Below, piece after piece: positions 16,228 through 24,872 of a stretch of 64,000 bases of DNA (the stretch's first letter is position 1; each line of letters starts with the position of its first letter). Location: NCBI RefSeq assembly GCF_001049495.1, contig NZ_CDWI01000008.1, positions 1-64,000 of the forward strand, given 5' to 3'. The notes under the pieces were generated by a model, which saw only the letters and a list, made by a program, of their open reading frames with translations, did not search any database and was not told the DNA's origin. Both the position numbers and the translations under genes were made by a program. Source of the stretch: Microbacterium sp. 3J1. GTDB taxonomy: Bacteria > Actinomycetota > Actinomycetes > Actinomycetales > Microbacteriaceae.

Positions 16228-17351
16228 TTGCCTTCTCCTTCGAACGACGCCTCGTAGCGCTCGCGCCAGGCCTTCTGCTCGGCGATCACCGGATGGGGTT
16301 CGCTGTACACGTGGTCGAACATCTTGTCGGCTGCGGGCGGGCCGAGCTCGACCGACCGGGAGCGCAGGTCCTCGGCGGCATCCGCCGCCTCGGCATCCGT
16401 CTCGACGAAGAACTGCTCCGACGCTCCCCTGTTCTCGAGGAACGCCCGCATGCGGGCGATGGGGTCGCGTTCGATCCACGACTGCTCCTCGTCGGAGCCG
16501 CGGTACTTCGTGGGGTCGTCGCTCGTGGTGTGCGCGCCGAGCCGGTAGGTCACGGCTTCGATGGCGCGCGGTCCGCCGCCGCTCCGTGCCTCGTCGAGCG
16601 CGACGCGGGACACGGCGTAGCTGGCGAGGACGTCGTTGCCGTCGAGGCGGACGCTGGGGACGCCGTAGCCGGCGCTGCGCTCGACGAGCGGGACCCGCGA
16701 CTGCGTGGCGACGGGCACGGAGATCGCCCAGTGGTTGTTCTGCAGGAAGAAGACGGTCGGGGCCTGGTAGCTCGCGGCGAAGACCATCGCCTCGTGCACG
16801 TCGCCCTGGCTCGAGGCGCCGTCGCCGTAGTAGACGATGACGGCTTCGTCGTGGTCGGGGTCTCCGGTGCCGGAGCGTCCGTCGAACGAGAGCCCCATCG
16901 CGTAGCCCGCGGCGTGCAGCACCTGCGAGCCGAGCACGAGCGTGTACAGCCGGGTGTTGCCGTTCTTCGGGTCGGTCGGATCCCAGCCTCCGTGCGAGAC
17001 GCCGCGCATGAGCTTGATGATGTCGACCGGGTCGACGCCTCGGATGCGGGTCACGGCGTGCTCGCGGTACGAGGGGAACACCGTGTCCTGCGCGCGGGCT
17101 GCCCTGGCGGAGCCGACCTGGGCAGCCTCCTGCCCGCGGCTCGGCGGCCACAGCGCGAGCTGGCCCTGGCGCTGCAGGTTGGTCGCCTGGGTGTCGATCG
17201 CGCGGATCACCACCATGTCGCGGTAGAACTGCTCGAGCTCCGCATCGCTGATCGCCTCGATCAGCGGCAGGTACTGCTCGGCAGCCGGACTGGGCGCGAA
17301 GCGGCCGTCCTTCTCCAGGACGCGGACGAGTTCAGTCTCTGACGAGGTCAC
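16224..17351 (-). CDS. 2-oxo-acid dehydrogenase E1 alpha subunit
   Basis: 375 aa from GTG 17351. The thiamine-diphosphate motif is complete: GDG at 176-178 and NN at 205-206. The loop RYRGSDEE near the phosphorylation-loop position and the N-terminal QGQLALWPPSRGQEA support a BCKDH/PDH-like E1-alpha of the heterotetrameric type. Actinobacteria of this group normally use AceE for pyruvate, so a branched-chain role is likely but not proven. A short perfect palindrome, AGGACGTCCT, lies 44 bp upstream and may control the operon. Confidence 0.95.
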   Translation of the reverse strand: MTSSETELVRVLEKDGRFAPSPAAEQYLPLIEAISDAELEQFYRDMVVIRAIDTQATNLQRQGQLALWPPSRGQEAAQVGSARAARAQDTVFPSYREHAVTRIRGVDPVDIIKLMRGVSHGGWDPTDPKNGNTRLYTLVLGSQVLHAAGYAMGLSFDGRSGTGDPDHDEAVIVYYGDGASSQGDVHEAMVFAASYQAPTVFFLQNNHWAISVPVATQSRVPLVERSAGYGVPSVRLDGNDVLASYAVSRVALDEARSGGGPRAIEAVTYRLGAHTTSDDPTKYRGSDEEQSWIERDPIARMRAFLENRGASEQFFVETDAEAADAAEDLRSRSVELGPPAADKMFDHVYSEPHPVIAEQKAWRERYEASFEGEGK

Positions 17352-17394
17352 GGTGCCACGCTACCGCCGTCCGCATGCTCGGTCGCGTATACCT

Positions 17395-17404
17395 AGGACG
17401 TCCT
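17395..17404. promoter_or_regulatory. AGGACGTCCT palindrome upstream of the E1/E2 operon
   Basis: Perfect 10-bp palindrome in the 95-bp gap between the aminotransferase and E1-alpha, next to TATACC-like sequence that could be part of a minus-strand promoter. Placement suggests an operator for the dehydrogenase operon; the binding protein is unknown. Confidence 0.4.
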
Positions 17405-17446
17405 CATAACTGCCGGGAAGGGCGATGAGCGGCCTCCGCGAGCGCG

Positions 17447-18514
17447 TCAGACCAGGGTCGAGGCGACCTCGAGGACGCGGCCGACGGAGGCCTCCTCGCC
17501 GACCGAGATGCGGATGCCGTCGCCCGAGAAGGGACGGACGATGAGGTCCGCCTCGACGAAGGCGGCGGCGACCTCGTCGGTGCGTTCGCCGGTCGGCAGC
17601 CAGATGAAGTTGGCCTGACTGTCGGGCACGTCCCATCCCTGCGCGCGCAGGCCCTCGAGCAGCCGGGTGCGTCGCTCGACGATCGTCGCCACGCGCTGCA
17701 GCAGCTCGGGTTCCGCGTCGAGGCTCGCGATGGCCGCCCTCTCCGCCGCGGAGGTCACGGAGAGGGGGATGCCGGTGGTGCGTGCGGCGTCGAGGACCTT
17801 CTCGTTGCCGATCGCGTAGCCGACACGCAGACCCGCGAGACCGTACGCCTTGGAGAACGTGCGGAGCACGACGACGTTCGGGTGCCGCTCGTAGACGCGC
17901 TCGTCGAGCCCCTTCACGGCGTCCGTCGCGGTCACGAACTCGGCGTACGCCTCGTCGAGGATGACGAGGACGTCGGCGGGGACGCGCTCGATGAAGGTCG
18001 CGAACTCGTCGCTCGTGATGATCGGACCGGTCGGGTTGTTGGGCGTGCAGAGGATGATCGCGCGGGTACGGTCGGTGACCGCCGCAGCCATGGCGTCGAG
18101 ATCGTGCCGGGAGTCAGCGGTGAGCGGAACCTGGATGCCGGTCGCCCCGGCGACGAGCGGAAGGCTGGGGTAGGCCTCGAACGAGCGCCACGCGTAGATC
18201 ACCTCGTCGCCGACCGATGCCGTGGCGAGGACGAGCTGGTGGAGGATCGAGACGCTGCCGGAGGCGACGTGGACCTGGTCGGGCTCGACGCCGAACCGCT
18301 CGCCGAGACGGGCGCGGAGTCGGCCCGCGGTCGCGTCGGGGTAGCGGTTGATGGGTGTGATGTCCTGCAGTGCGGCGACCACCGAGGGAAGCGGCTCGAA
18401 CGGGTTCTCGTTGCTGGACAGTTTGAAGGCGTGCGGACCCGCCTGCTTCCCCTGACGGTAGGGCGCGAGGGCGGCGATGGCGGGACGGATGCGCGGCAGG
18501 ATCGGGTCGGTCAC
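17447..18514 (-). CDS. hisC: Histidinol-phosphate / aromatic aminotransferase
   Basis: 355 aa from a GTG at 18514; fold-type I PLP aminotransferase. The Schiff-base lysine is in [12 protein letters not shown] (about Lys222). KLSSNENPF at the N-terminus, NNPTG (substrate-binding Asn) and DEAYAEF are the signature blocks of the HisC/Pat subgroup. Members make histidinol phosphate or aromatic amino acids; no other his gene is nearby, so an aromatic (Pat-type) role is at least as likely. The stop lies 95 bp upstream of the E1-alpha start. Confidence 0.85.
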   Translation of the reverse strand: MTDPILPRIRPAIAALAPYRQGKQAGPHAFKLSSNENPFEPLPSVVAALQDITPINRYPDATAGRLRARLGERFGVEPDQVHVASGSVSILHQLVLATASVGDEVIYAWRSFEAYPSLPLVAGATGIQVPLTADSRHDLDAMAAAVTDRTRAIILCTPNNPTGPIITSDEFATFIERVPADVLVILDEAYAEFVTATDAVKGLDERVYERHPNVVVLRTFSKAYGLAGLRVGYAIGNEKVLDAARTTGIPLSVTSAAERAAIASLDAEPELLQRVATIVERRTRLLEGLRAQGWDVPDSQANFIWLPTGERTDEVAAAFVEADLIVRPFSGDGIRISVGEEASVGRVLEVASTLV

Positions 18515-18620
18515 AGACTGAGTCTAGATTCCGGGATTCTGTTCCGACGAAGGCGCCGAGTATGAACGCATACGAGCAACCGCTGACTCCACTCTCCGCG
18601 CATGGGAGACTGGCCTGACC

Positions 18621-19025
18621 ATGCGCTTCATCATCCGAGTCGTCGTCAACGCGTTCGCCCTCTGGGTCGTCACCCTGATTCCCGCCCTGCAGGTGCAGAT
18701 CAGGGCGTTCGCACCGGGCGAGACCCTGCAACTGGTGCTGACCCTCCTCGTGGTGGCGGCGATCTTCGCCCTCGTGAACACCGTCATCGGCACCGTCGTG
18801 AAGATCGTCGCCTTTCCGCTGTACATCATCACGCTCGGCCTGATCGGGTTCGTCATCAACGGATTCCTGCTGTGGCTGACCGCCTGGATCACGAGCGGCT
18901 TCGGCTGGGGGCTGACGGTCGGCGACTTCTGGTGGGGCGTGCTCGCGGCCCTCATCATCTCGCTGATCAACGGCGTCTTCGGCTTCATCCTGCGTCCGCA
19001 GCGCAAGAAGTCCCGCCGCGACTGA
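18621..19025 (+). CDS. Phage-holin-like four-helix membrane protein (PF04020 type)
   Basis: 134 aa, four hydrophobic helices. It starts MRFIIRVVVNAFALWVVT and contains ALVNTVIGTVVKIVAFPLYI and LIGFVINGFLLWLTAW, diagnostic of the Phage_holin_4_2 / YvlD family. Despite the name, most members are chromosomal membrane proteins without any phage context, as here, and their role is unknown; some Bacillus members lie in envelope-stress operons. Ends with a basic cytoplasmic tail RPQRKKSRRD. Monocistronic and convergent with the lipase-like gene. Confidence 0.88.
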   Translation: MRFIIRVVVNAFALWVVTLIPALQVQIRAFAPGETLQLVLTLLVVAAIFALVNTVIGTVVKIVAFPLYIITLGLIGFVINGFLLWLTAWITSGFGWGLTVGDFWWGVLAALIISLINGVFGFILRPQRKKSRRD

Positions 19026-19036
19026 CACCCGCACCG

Positions 19037-20314
19037 TCACTCCACCCTCTCTGCGCGGTACTCGGTCCGCTCGATCGTCTCGGCCTTCGCGAGCTCGTCC
19101 CAGAACCGGCTGAGCTCCTCGACCCGCGGGTCACCGGAGGCGTCGACCATCTCGGCGGTCTCGATGTAGGTGTCCAGCCCATGGGCGCCCAGCGGCGAGT
19201 ACCCCGGACCGGCCTCCGGATCCGCCTCGCGCGTGACGGTGAAGCTGTCGGGTGACCCCACGCCGCCGGGGACTCCCCCGCCGCCGAGCGCCGCCACCGC
19301 ATCATCGGTGTGGGCGAGTCCCACGATCGTCTGGTCCGCTCCTCCCATCACCTGCGTGGGGCTGCCGGCGGTGATCTGCACCTTCACGTCGAACTCGCTC
19401 CCTGCCGACAGATACGCCGCGATCATCCCGGCCTGCGAGTGGGAGACGACGTCGACCTCGTCCCCCGCCCCTGCGCCGGCCGCGGCGAGCGCGTCGAGCG
19501 TCGCCTGATACGAGGCGGACGCCTGCCCCTGATACAGCTCGCTGTTGGATTTCATGTCCCAGGGCTGCGTGCCTCCTGCCGCCGTCGTCTGAGTGCCGAC
19601 GATGTACGCGACGAACCTCGTCCGGCCATCGGCGTACGAGTACTTCTCGACCGCGACCTGAGCTCCAGATGCGGCGGGCATGCGGCTCAGGGATGCGGCC
19701 ACACTCATCGGCGGCGTCTTCGGCGTCGAGGTCGCGACCGGCGCGACCGCCACGGCATCCGCTCTGCCCGACAGCGTGGCTCCAGGGCGCACGGTTCCGA
19801 ACAGCGGGCTCACGCCCAGCGCCGCCGCGGACCAGATCATCGGTCCGATGACCAGGTTGGCCGGGTACGGCGGCTCGAGCCCGTCGAACCGCGAACGCTC
19901 CCACTCGTGGATGAGAGTCTCCGCGAGCTCTCGCACCCTCCCGTCCGCCGCGGCCATCGCCTCCATGCGGTGCCGCAGCTCACGGGCAGCCGCGGCATCG
20001 GTGAGCTCGAGCGCCTCGGCCCGGGTCATCAGCTCGACGTACTCGTAGGCGTCGGCCATGAGCATCGTGCTCGTCGCCGTCTCCTGGCACTCGGTGCCCA
20101 GGCGCGAAGCGCCGTCGGCGGCGGCCCACAGAGCGACGGTGTCGACGTGCGCGCTGAACCCCGGAGTGTCGACGATAGTGCGGTGGGCGCTGGAGAGGGC
20201 CGTGGCGGCGACCTCGAAGCGCGTGGCGACGGCATCCGTCCTTCGCGCGACCGTGCGCAGCGCGTCGGGATCGACCGATATCGCCCCGCCGTGGTCGATC
20301 GAGAACCCGCTCAT
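19037..20314 (-). CDS. Alpha/beta-hydrolase with ESX/WXG-like N-terminal helical domain
   Basis: 425 aa from ATG 20314. The first 150 or so residues are helical and resemble WXG/ESX-type domains (DPDALRTVARRTDAVATRFE). The C-terminal part is an alpha/beta-hydrolase with a nucleophile elbow SHSQAG (Ser293), an oxyanion-side strand FVAYIVGTQTT and a likely His near GAHGLDTY. No Sec signal is visible. The ATG overlaps the upstream WXG-like gene by ATGA. The pairing of a small WXG-like protein with a larger protein carrying a WXG-like domain is typical of type VII secretion substrates, so an exported lipase/esterase is plausible. Confidence 0.75.
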   Translation of the reverse strand: MSGFSIDHGGAISVDPDALRTVARRTDAVATRFEVAATALSSAHRTIVDTPGFSAHVDTVALWAAADGASRLGTECQETATSTMLMADAYEYVELMTRAEALELTDAAAARELRHRMEAMAAADGRVRELAETLIHEWERSRFDGLEPPYPANLVIGPMIWSAAALGVSPLFGTVRPGATLSGRADAVAVAPVATSTPKTPPMSVAASLSRMPAASGAQVAVEKYSYADGRTRFVAYIVGTQTTAAGGTQPWDMKSNSELYQGQASASYQATLDALAAAGAGAGDEVDVVSHSQAGMIAAYLSAGSEFDVKVQITAGSPTQVMGGADQTIVGLAHTDDAVAALGGGGVPGGVGSPDSFTVTREADPEAGPGYSPLGAHGLDTYIETAEMVDASGDPRVEELSRFWDELAKAETIERTEYRAERVE

Positions 20315-20574
20315 GGGATCGGCACCCCGACGACCTCCTGCTCGCGGAACCGCACGGCGGCGGCGACCGCACCCGTCCGCCTCTGGAGGTCGTCGAAGGA
20401 CTGCTGCATCGCCCGCACTCCGTCGGAATGCCACTCGGTGTCGTCGGCGAGCCCGCTCAGCGAAGCGCGCGCCGAGTCCAGCGCCTCGATGGCGTCGTGC
20501 AGATCCTGACGCACGGTCGCCTTGGCCCAGGCGGTGACGACGGTCTCGGCTTCCCACGGTGCTATCGAATGCAT
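20311..20574 (-). CDS. Small WXG100-like protein
   Basis: 87 aa, all helical, no cysteine. It carries a TEWHSDGVRAMQQSF turn between two amphipathic helices, resembling the helix-W-x-G-helix hairpin of EsxA/EsxB-type proteins, although the exact WXG is replaced by WHSDG. It is coupled by ATGA to the hydrolase gene downstream. Such a small partner often forms a heterodimer with the ESX domain of the effector. ATG 20574 gives the normal family length; a longer in-frame extension has no support. Confidence 0.6.
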   Translation of the reverse strand: MHSIAPWEAETVVTAWAKATVRQDLHDAIEALDSARASLSGLADDTEWHSDGVRAMQQSFDDLQRRTGAVAAAVRFREQEVVGVPIP

Positions 20575-20773
20575 GCGCCCAGCATCCGCGACGACCGGCC
20601 CTTCGGGGAGCCGAAGGCGGGTCGTTCTCCGGGGTCCGTGAGCAGGTCGCTTCCTCGGATCTCCGTGCAGGGCAGGTCGCCGCCCCGCGAACCTCCCCAT
20701 CCCCGACCAGCGGCAGGTGCGCCTCCGATACGCCGACGTCGCGCGATCCGCCCGCGACCGGCAGAATGGGACG

Positions 20774-21295
20774 GTGACATCCCCGGATCCCTTCCGCGTG
20801 ATCTTCGTGTGCACGGGGAACATCTGCCGCTCTCCGATGGCGGAGGTCGTCTTCCGCGATCTCGCGGACCGACAGGGCCTCGGCTCCCGCATCGTCTCCC
20901 GCAGCGCGGGCACCGGCGACTGGCATCTCGGCGAACGCGCCGACGAGCGGACGATCGAGTCCCTCGCCCGCCGTGGCTACGACGGCTCGCAGCACCGCGC
21001 CAAGCAGTTCACGTTCACCTCGTTCGCGGAGAACGACCTCGTGGTCGCTCTCGACCGCACCCACGAGCGCATCCTCCGCGAGTGGGCCAGGGACGAGGAC
21101 GAAGAGGGCAAGGTCACTCTGCTCCTCGGCTTCGACCCCGCTGCGACCTCGCAGGACGTGCCCGACCCCTACTACGCGGGGGCCGAGATGTTCGATTCGG
21201 TGCTCGGTATGATTGAGGCGGCGACGCGCGGGCTGTTCCGCCAGCTCGAGCCGGCTCTCCGCCAGCCCCACACGCCCCGCATCCTCGGGGCCTGA
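20774..21295 (+). CDS. Low-molecular-weight protein-tyrosine phosphatase
   Basis: 173 aa from GTG 20774. The phosphate-binding loop CTGNICRS (Cys13, Arg19) sits at the N-terminus as in all LMW-PTPs, and the general-acid loop VPDPYY is present. Predicted to dephosphorylate tyrosine residues in cytoplasmic proteins. Unlike Wzb-type enzymes it is not next to capsule genes; the adjacent gene is purB, 14 bp downstream, so it may be co-transcribed with purine synthesis. The longer extension upstream lacks a good Shine-Dalgarno and is rejected. Confidence 0.92.
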   Translation: MTSPDPFRVIFVCTGNICRSPMAEVVFRDLADRQGLGSRIVSRSAGTGDWHLGERADERTIESLARRGYDGSQHRAKQFTFTSFAENDLVVALDRTHERILREWARDEDEEGKVTLLLGFDPAATSQDVPDPYYAGAEMFDSVLGMIEAATRGLFRQLEPALRQPHTPRILGA

Positions 21296-21309
21296 TCAGG
21301 AGGACTCCC

Positions 21310-22692
21310 CTGACTTTCCAGCCTTCGCTCCCGCCCCAGCCCCTGAGCCCTCTCGACGGCCGCTACCGCGGTGCCGTCACCGGACTCGCCGACTTCCTCT
21401 CCGAGGCCGGCCTGAACCGCGCCAGGGTCGAGGTCGAGGTCGAGTGGCTGATCGCCCTCACCGATCGCTCCCTCTTCGAGACGAGCCCGCTGTCGGATGC
21501 CGACAAGGAGCGCCTCCGCGCCCTGTACCGCGACTTCGGCCAGGCCGAGATCGACTGGCTCGCCGAGAAGGAAGCCGTCACCCAGCACGACGTCAAGGCC
21601 ATCGAGTACCTCGTCCGCGACCGGCTGAGCAGCCTCGGCCTCGACGCCATCGCCGAGCTCACGCACTTCGCGTGCACGAGCGAGGACATCAACTCCGCCT
21701 CCTACGCGCTCACCGTCAAGCGCGCCGTCGAGGAGGTCTGGCTCCCGGCTCTCGACACCGTGATCGCGAAGCTGCGGGAGCTGGCCGCCGAGCACGCCGA
21801 TGCGCCGATGCTGTCGCGCACGCACGGCCAGCCGGCCACGCCGTCGACCATGGGCAAGGAGATCGCCGTCTTCGCCTGGCGTCTCGAGCGCGTGCGAGCC
21901 CAGATCGCAGCATCCGACTACCTCGCGAAGTTCTCGGGCGCGACCGGCACCTGGTCCGCCCACATCGCGGCCGACCCCGACGCCGACTGGCCGACGATCG
22001 CCCGCGAGTACATCGAGGGTCTCGGTCTCGGCTTCAACCTGCTCACGACGCAGATTGAGTCGCACGACTGGCAGGTGGAGCTCTACGACCGGGTGCGTCA
22101 CGCCGGCGGCATCCTGCACAACCTCGCGACCGACATCTGGACGTACATCTCGCTCGGCTACTTCGCCCAGATCCCTGTCGCCGGTGCGACCGGCTCGTCG
22201 ACGATGCCGCACAAGATCAATCCGATCCGCTTCGAGAACGCCGAGGCGAACCTCGAGATCTCGGGCGCCCTGCTCGCATCGCTGGGCCAGACCCTGGTGA
22301 CCAGCCGCCTGCAGCGCGACCTCACCGACTCGACGACGCAGCGCAACATCGGCGTCGCGTTCGGGCACTCGCTGCTCGCGCTCGACAACCTGCGTCGAGG
22401 CCTGAACGCGATCTCGCTGTCGCGGGATGTGCTGCTCGCCGACCTCGACGTGAACTGGGAGGTCCTCGCAGAGGCGATCCAGACCGTCATCCGCGCCGAG
22501 GTCGTCGCCGGCCGTTCGACGATCACCGACCCCTACGCGCTGCTGAAGGAGCTGACCCGCGGGCACCGCGTCGGCGCTGCGGATCTCGCCTCCTTCGTCG
22601 AGGGCCTCGAGATCGGGGATGCCGCCAAGCAGCGTCTCCTCGCCCTGACCCCCGCGACCTACACCGGCATCGCCGAGCAGCTCGCGAAGTAG
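21310..22692 (+). CDS. purB: Adenylosuccinate lyase
   Basis: 460 aa. Cleaves SAICAR to AICAR and adenylosuccinate to AMP. The product begins TFQPSLPPQPLSPLDGRYRG, the normal N-terminus of the long actinobacterial/enterobacterial PurB type. It carries TSEDINSASYA, SRTHGQPATPST and the flexible catalytic loop SSTMPHKINP (about residues 297-306). The only start that fits both the family N-terminus and the AGGAGG at 21298-21303 (six-base spacer) is CTG at 21310; the first in-frame ATG at 21760 would remove 150 essential residues. A bidirectional-looking terminator follows. Confidence 0.93.
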   Translation: MTFQPSLPPQPLSPLDGRYRGAVTGLADFLSEAGLNRARVEVEVEWLIALTDRSLFETSPLSDADKERLRALYRDFGQAEIDWLAEKEAVTQHDVKAIEYLVRDRLSSLGLDAIAELTHFACTSEDINSASYALTVKRAVEEVWLPALDTVIAKLRELAAEHADAPMLSRTHGQPATPSTMGKEIAVFAWRLERVRAQIAASDYLAKFSGATGTWSAHIAADPDADWPTIAREYIEGLGLGFNLLTTQIESHDWQVELYDRVRHAGGILHNLATDIWTYISLGYFAQIPVAGATGSSTMPHKINPIRFENAEANLEISGALLASLGQTLVTSRLQRDLTDSTTQRNIGVAFGHSLLALDNLRRGLNAISLSRDVLLADLDVNWEVLAEAIQTVIRAEVVAGRSTITDPYALLKELTRGHRVGAADLASFVEGLEIGDAAKQRLLALTPATYTGIAEQLAK

Positions 22693-22703
22693 GTTCACCC
22701 GCC

Positions 22704-22744
22704 GAGAAAGGCCCCGCATCGGCATCCGGTGCGGGGCCTTTCTC
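22704..22744. terminator. Hairpin terminator after purB
   Basis: GAGAAAGGCCCCGCATCGG pairs with CCGGTGCGGGGCCTTTCTC with a single mismatch around a short loop. The A-run on one side and T-run on the other make it work for purB and possibly for the opposite strand. Confidence 0.85.
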
Positions 22745-22783
22745 GACCGGTTCGCCGGGGCATCCGCCCCGGGCGCTGGGCGC

Positions 22784-23311
22784 TGTGGGGTCATTTGCGC
22801 ACCGCCCGGGCCCTGCGGGGCCACTTGCGCACCCCAATCGACACCCCCGGGGCCATGCGGGGCCAGTTGCGCACCGCAGGCACGCAGCGGGGCCACTTGC
22901 GCACCACAATCGACGGAATCGGATGCGAAATCGACCCCGCACCGCCGCGGTACCACGCCCGCGCGCTGCGGGGTCACTTGTGCACCGCACGCACACAGCG
23001 GGGCCAAATACGCATCGCAATCGACGGAACCGGATGCGAAAACGACCCCGCACCGCCGCGGTACGCACCGCCAGGACCCGCACCGCACGCGACACCGCAC
23101 CCCCCGGGGCCATGCGGGGTCATTTGCGCACCGCAGGCACGCAGCGGGGCCACTTGCGCACCGCAATCGACGGAATCGGATGCGAAATCGACCCCGCACC
23201 GCCGCGGCCCTACACCCCCGCGCGCTGCGGGGTCAAGTGCGCACCGCGCGCACACAGCGGGGCCAAGTACGCATTGCCATCGACGGAATCGGATGCGAAA
23301 TCGACCCCGCA
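22784..23311. repeat. Compound direct/inverted repeat array downstream of purB
   Basis: A core of about 20 bp (consensus TGCGGGGTCAnTTGCGCACC) occurs ten times in direct orientation, at 22784, 22814, 22856, 22886, 22967, 22997, 23113, 23143, 23226 and 23256. It occurs four times inverted (ATGCGAAATCGACCCCGCA type), at 22923, 23034, 23180 and 23293. Direct copies come in pairs exactly 30 bp apart. In the last four pairs an inverted copy starts exactly 37 bp after the second one, giving units at 22856, 22967, 23113 and 23226. Perfect 9-bp arms (TGCGGGGTC/GACCCCGCA) allow hairpins. ORFs across it change frame freely and look non-coding. Confidence 0.85.
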
Positions 23312-23377
23312 CCGTCCGCGACCCCGCACCGCCACGACACCGCACCGGCACGAGCCCGACGCCGCAGGCGCGGGACG

Positions 23378-24811
23378 CTACGGGCGCGGCTCGCCGGAGT
23401 ACGCCCCGGCGGAGTCGCGCGGCATGAAGGCGGCCGCCACCAGGGTCAGGACGGCCACGATCGCGGCCGCCACGAAGATCCAGACGGATGCCGACACGAT
23501 CGTCGCCGGGTCGTCCGGCCCCGCACCCCGCGCGATGACGCCGTTCGAGATCGCTCCGAAGACGGCCACACCGAGCGCGCTGCCGGCCGAGCGAGCGAAG
23601 GCGTTCATGCCGGTGACGGCTCCGCGCTCGCCCCATCCGACCGACGCCTGCGCGGCGATCAGGGTGGGCGCGGCGCTCCACCCCAGCCCGAAGCCGAGCA
23701 CGAACGCGACGGCGGCGACCACGAAGGGGTTCGGCCACGGTGAGACGGCGGCGAGCGCGATCGCTCCGACCGTGGTGATCGCCATGCCGGTGAGCGCCGT
23801 GCGGCGGAAGCCGATGCGCAGGTACAGGCGTCCCGCGTTCGCCGCGGCGAGCGGCCAGCCCAGGGTGAGCGCCGCGACGGCGAGGCCCGAGAGCAGCGGG
23901 GCGATGCCGATGGATCCCTCGAGGTACGCGGGCGCGAAGCTCGTGACGCCCGTCATCAGCGCACCGATGCCGAGGGAGACGATGGTCGTGGTGAGGATGA
24001 GGGGTCGTGCGGCCAGTCGGAGATCGACGATGGGCTCGGCCGCCCGCCGTTCGACGAACCCGAACACCACGAGCGCCGCGACACCGAGGCCGAAGCACAC
24101 GGCGCTCGGCACCGAGATCCAATCCCAGGCATTGCCCCCCTCGAGCATCCCGAGGATCAGGCCCGTGAGCCCGACGGTGAGCAGTATCGCCCCCGCGTAG
24201 TCGATGCGATGCTTCTGCGTCTGCTTCTGCTCGTGGTACCGCCGCAGCAGCATCCACCCGGCGATCAGACACAGCGGGATGTTCACCCAGAAGATCCAGC
24301 GCCAGGCGTCGAGCTGGGCGAAGATGCCGCCGAGCGCCGGACCGACGACCGACGAGATCGCCCACACCGACGCGATGTACCCCTGCACCTTGGCACGCTC
24401 GGCGACCGTGTAGATGTCGCCGACGATCGTCATCGACATCGGGGCGACGGCACCGGCTCCGAGTCCTTGGACGATGCGGAAGACGATGAGCGACGTCATG
24501 CTCCAGGCGAAGCCCGAGAGCACCGAGCCGAGGAGGAAGAGCCCGATCCCCAGCAGGATGATCGGCTTGCGGCCCACGGTGTCGGCGAAGCGCGAGTAGA
24601 TCGGCACGCTCACCGCCTGGGCGAGCAGGTAGACCGAGAAGAGCCACGGGAACTGCTGGTAGCTGCCCAGGTCGCGGACGATGCTCGGAACCGCCGTCGC
24701 GAGGATCGTCGCGTCGATCGCGATGAGCCCGGTGGCGAGCATGAGCGCGCCGAGCACGGGTCCGCGCTCCGACCGGAGTCCGATGGAGGCGCGGTCGATG
24801 GAGGCAGTCAC
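23378..24811 (-). CDS. MFS drug/solute exporter (DHA2, 14-helix)
   Basis: 477 aa from GTG 24811; an upstream in-frame ATG would add a basic low-complexity leader without support. Fourteen hydrophobic segments. Motif A-like RFADTVGRKPI, motif C-like VVGPALGGIFAQ and the helix-1 block GLIAIDATILATAVPSIVRDL are those of EmrB/QacA-type proton-driven exporters. The gene ends 67 bp from the repeat array and is convergent with purB. Two small membrane genes lie upstream in the same direction. Substrate unknown. Confidence 0.9.
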   Translation of the reverse strand: MTASIDRASIGLRSERGPVLGALMLATGLIAIDATILATAVPSIVRDLGSYQQFPWLFSVYLLAQAVSVPIYSRFADTVGRKPIILLGIGLFLLGSVLSGFAWSMTSLIVFRIVQGLGAGAVAPMSMTIVGDIYTVAERAKVQGYIASVWAISSVVGPALGGIFAQLDAWRWIFWVNIPLCLIAGWMLLRRYHEQKQTQKHRIDYAGAILLTVGLTGLILGMLEGGNAWDWISVPSAVCFGLGVAALVVFGFVERRAAEPIVDLRLAARPLILTTTIVSLGIGALMTGVTSFAPAYLEGSIGIAPLLSGLAVAALTLGWPLAAANAGRLYLRIGFRRTALTGMAITTVGAIALAAVSPWPNPFVVAAVAFVLGFGLGWSAAPTLIAAQASVGWGERGAVTGMNAFARSAGSALGVAVFGAISNGVIARGAGPDDPATIVSASVWIFVAAAIVAVLTLVAAAFMPRDSAGAYSGEPRP

Positions 24812-24872
24812 TCTGAGGACAAGCCGTCGCGCGCCGAGGCTATTCCGAGCGGATGCCGGGACATCGGCGTGT

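Noticed and set aside
13831..16257. 808-aa open frame on the plus strand opposite the E1-beta/E2 genes
   Set aside because: Arg/His/Asp-rich shadow of a high-GC coding region; both real genes on the other strand have full family motifs.
18621..19025. Prophage remnant, suggested by the phage-holin family name
   Set aside because: PF04020 proteins are mostly chromosomal and no phage gene, integrase or attachment site is near.
22784..23311. CRISPR-like array
   Set aside because: Cores are only about 20 bp, occur in both orientations, and the sequence between them is itself repeated rather than unique spacers; no cas gene is present.
22785..24200. 471-aa plus-strand frame across the repeat array and the MFS gene
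   Set aside because: Its sequence is only the translated repeats and then the antisense of a clear transporter; several frames are open equally.
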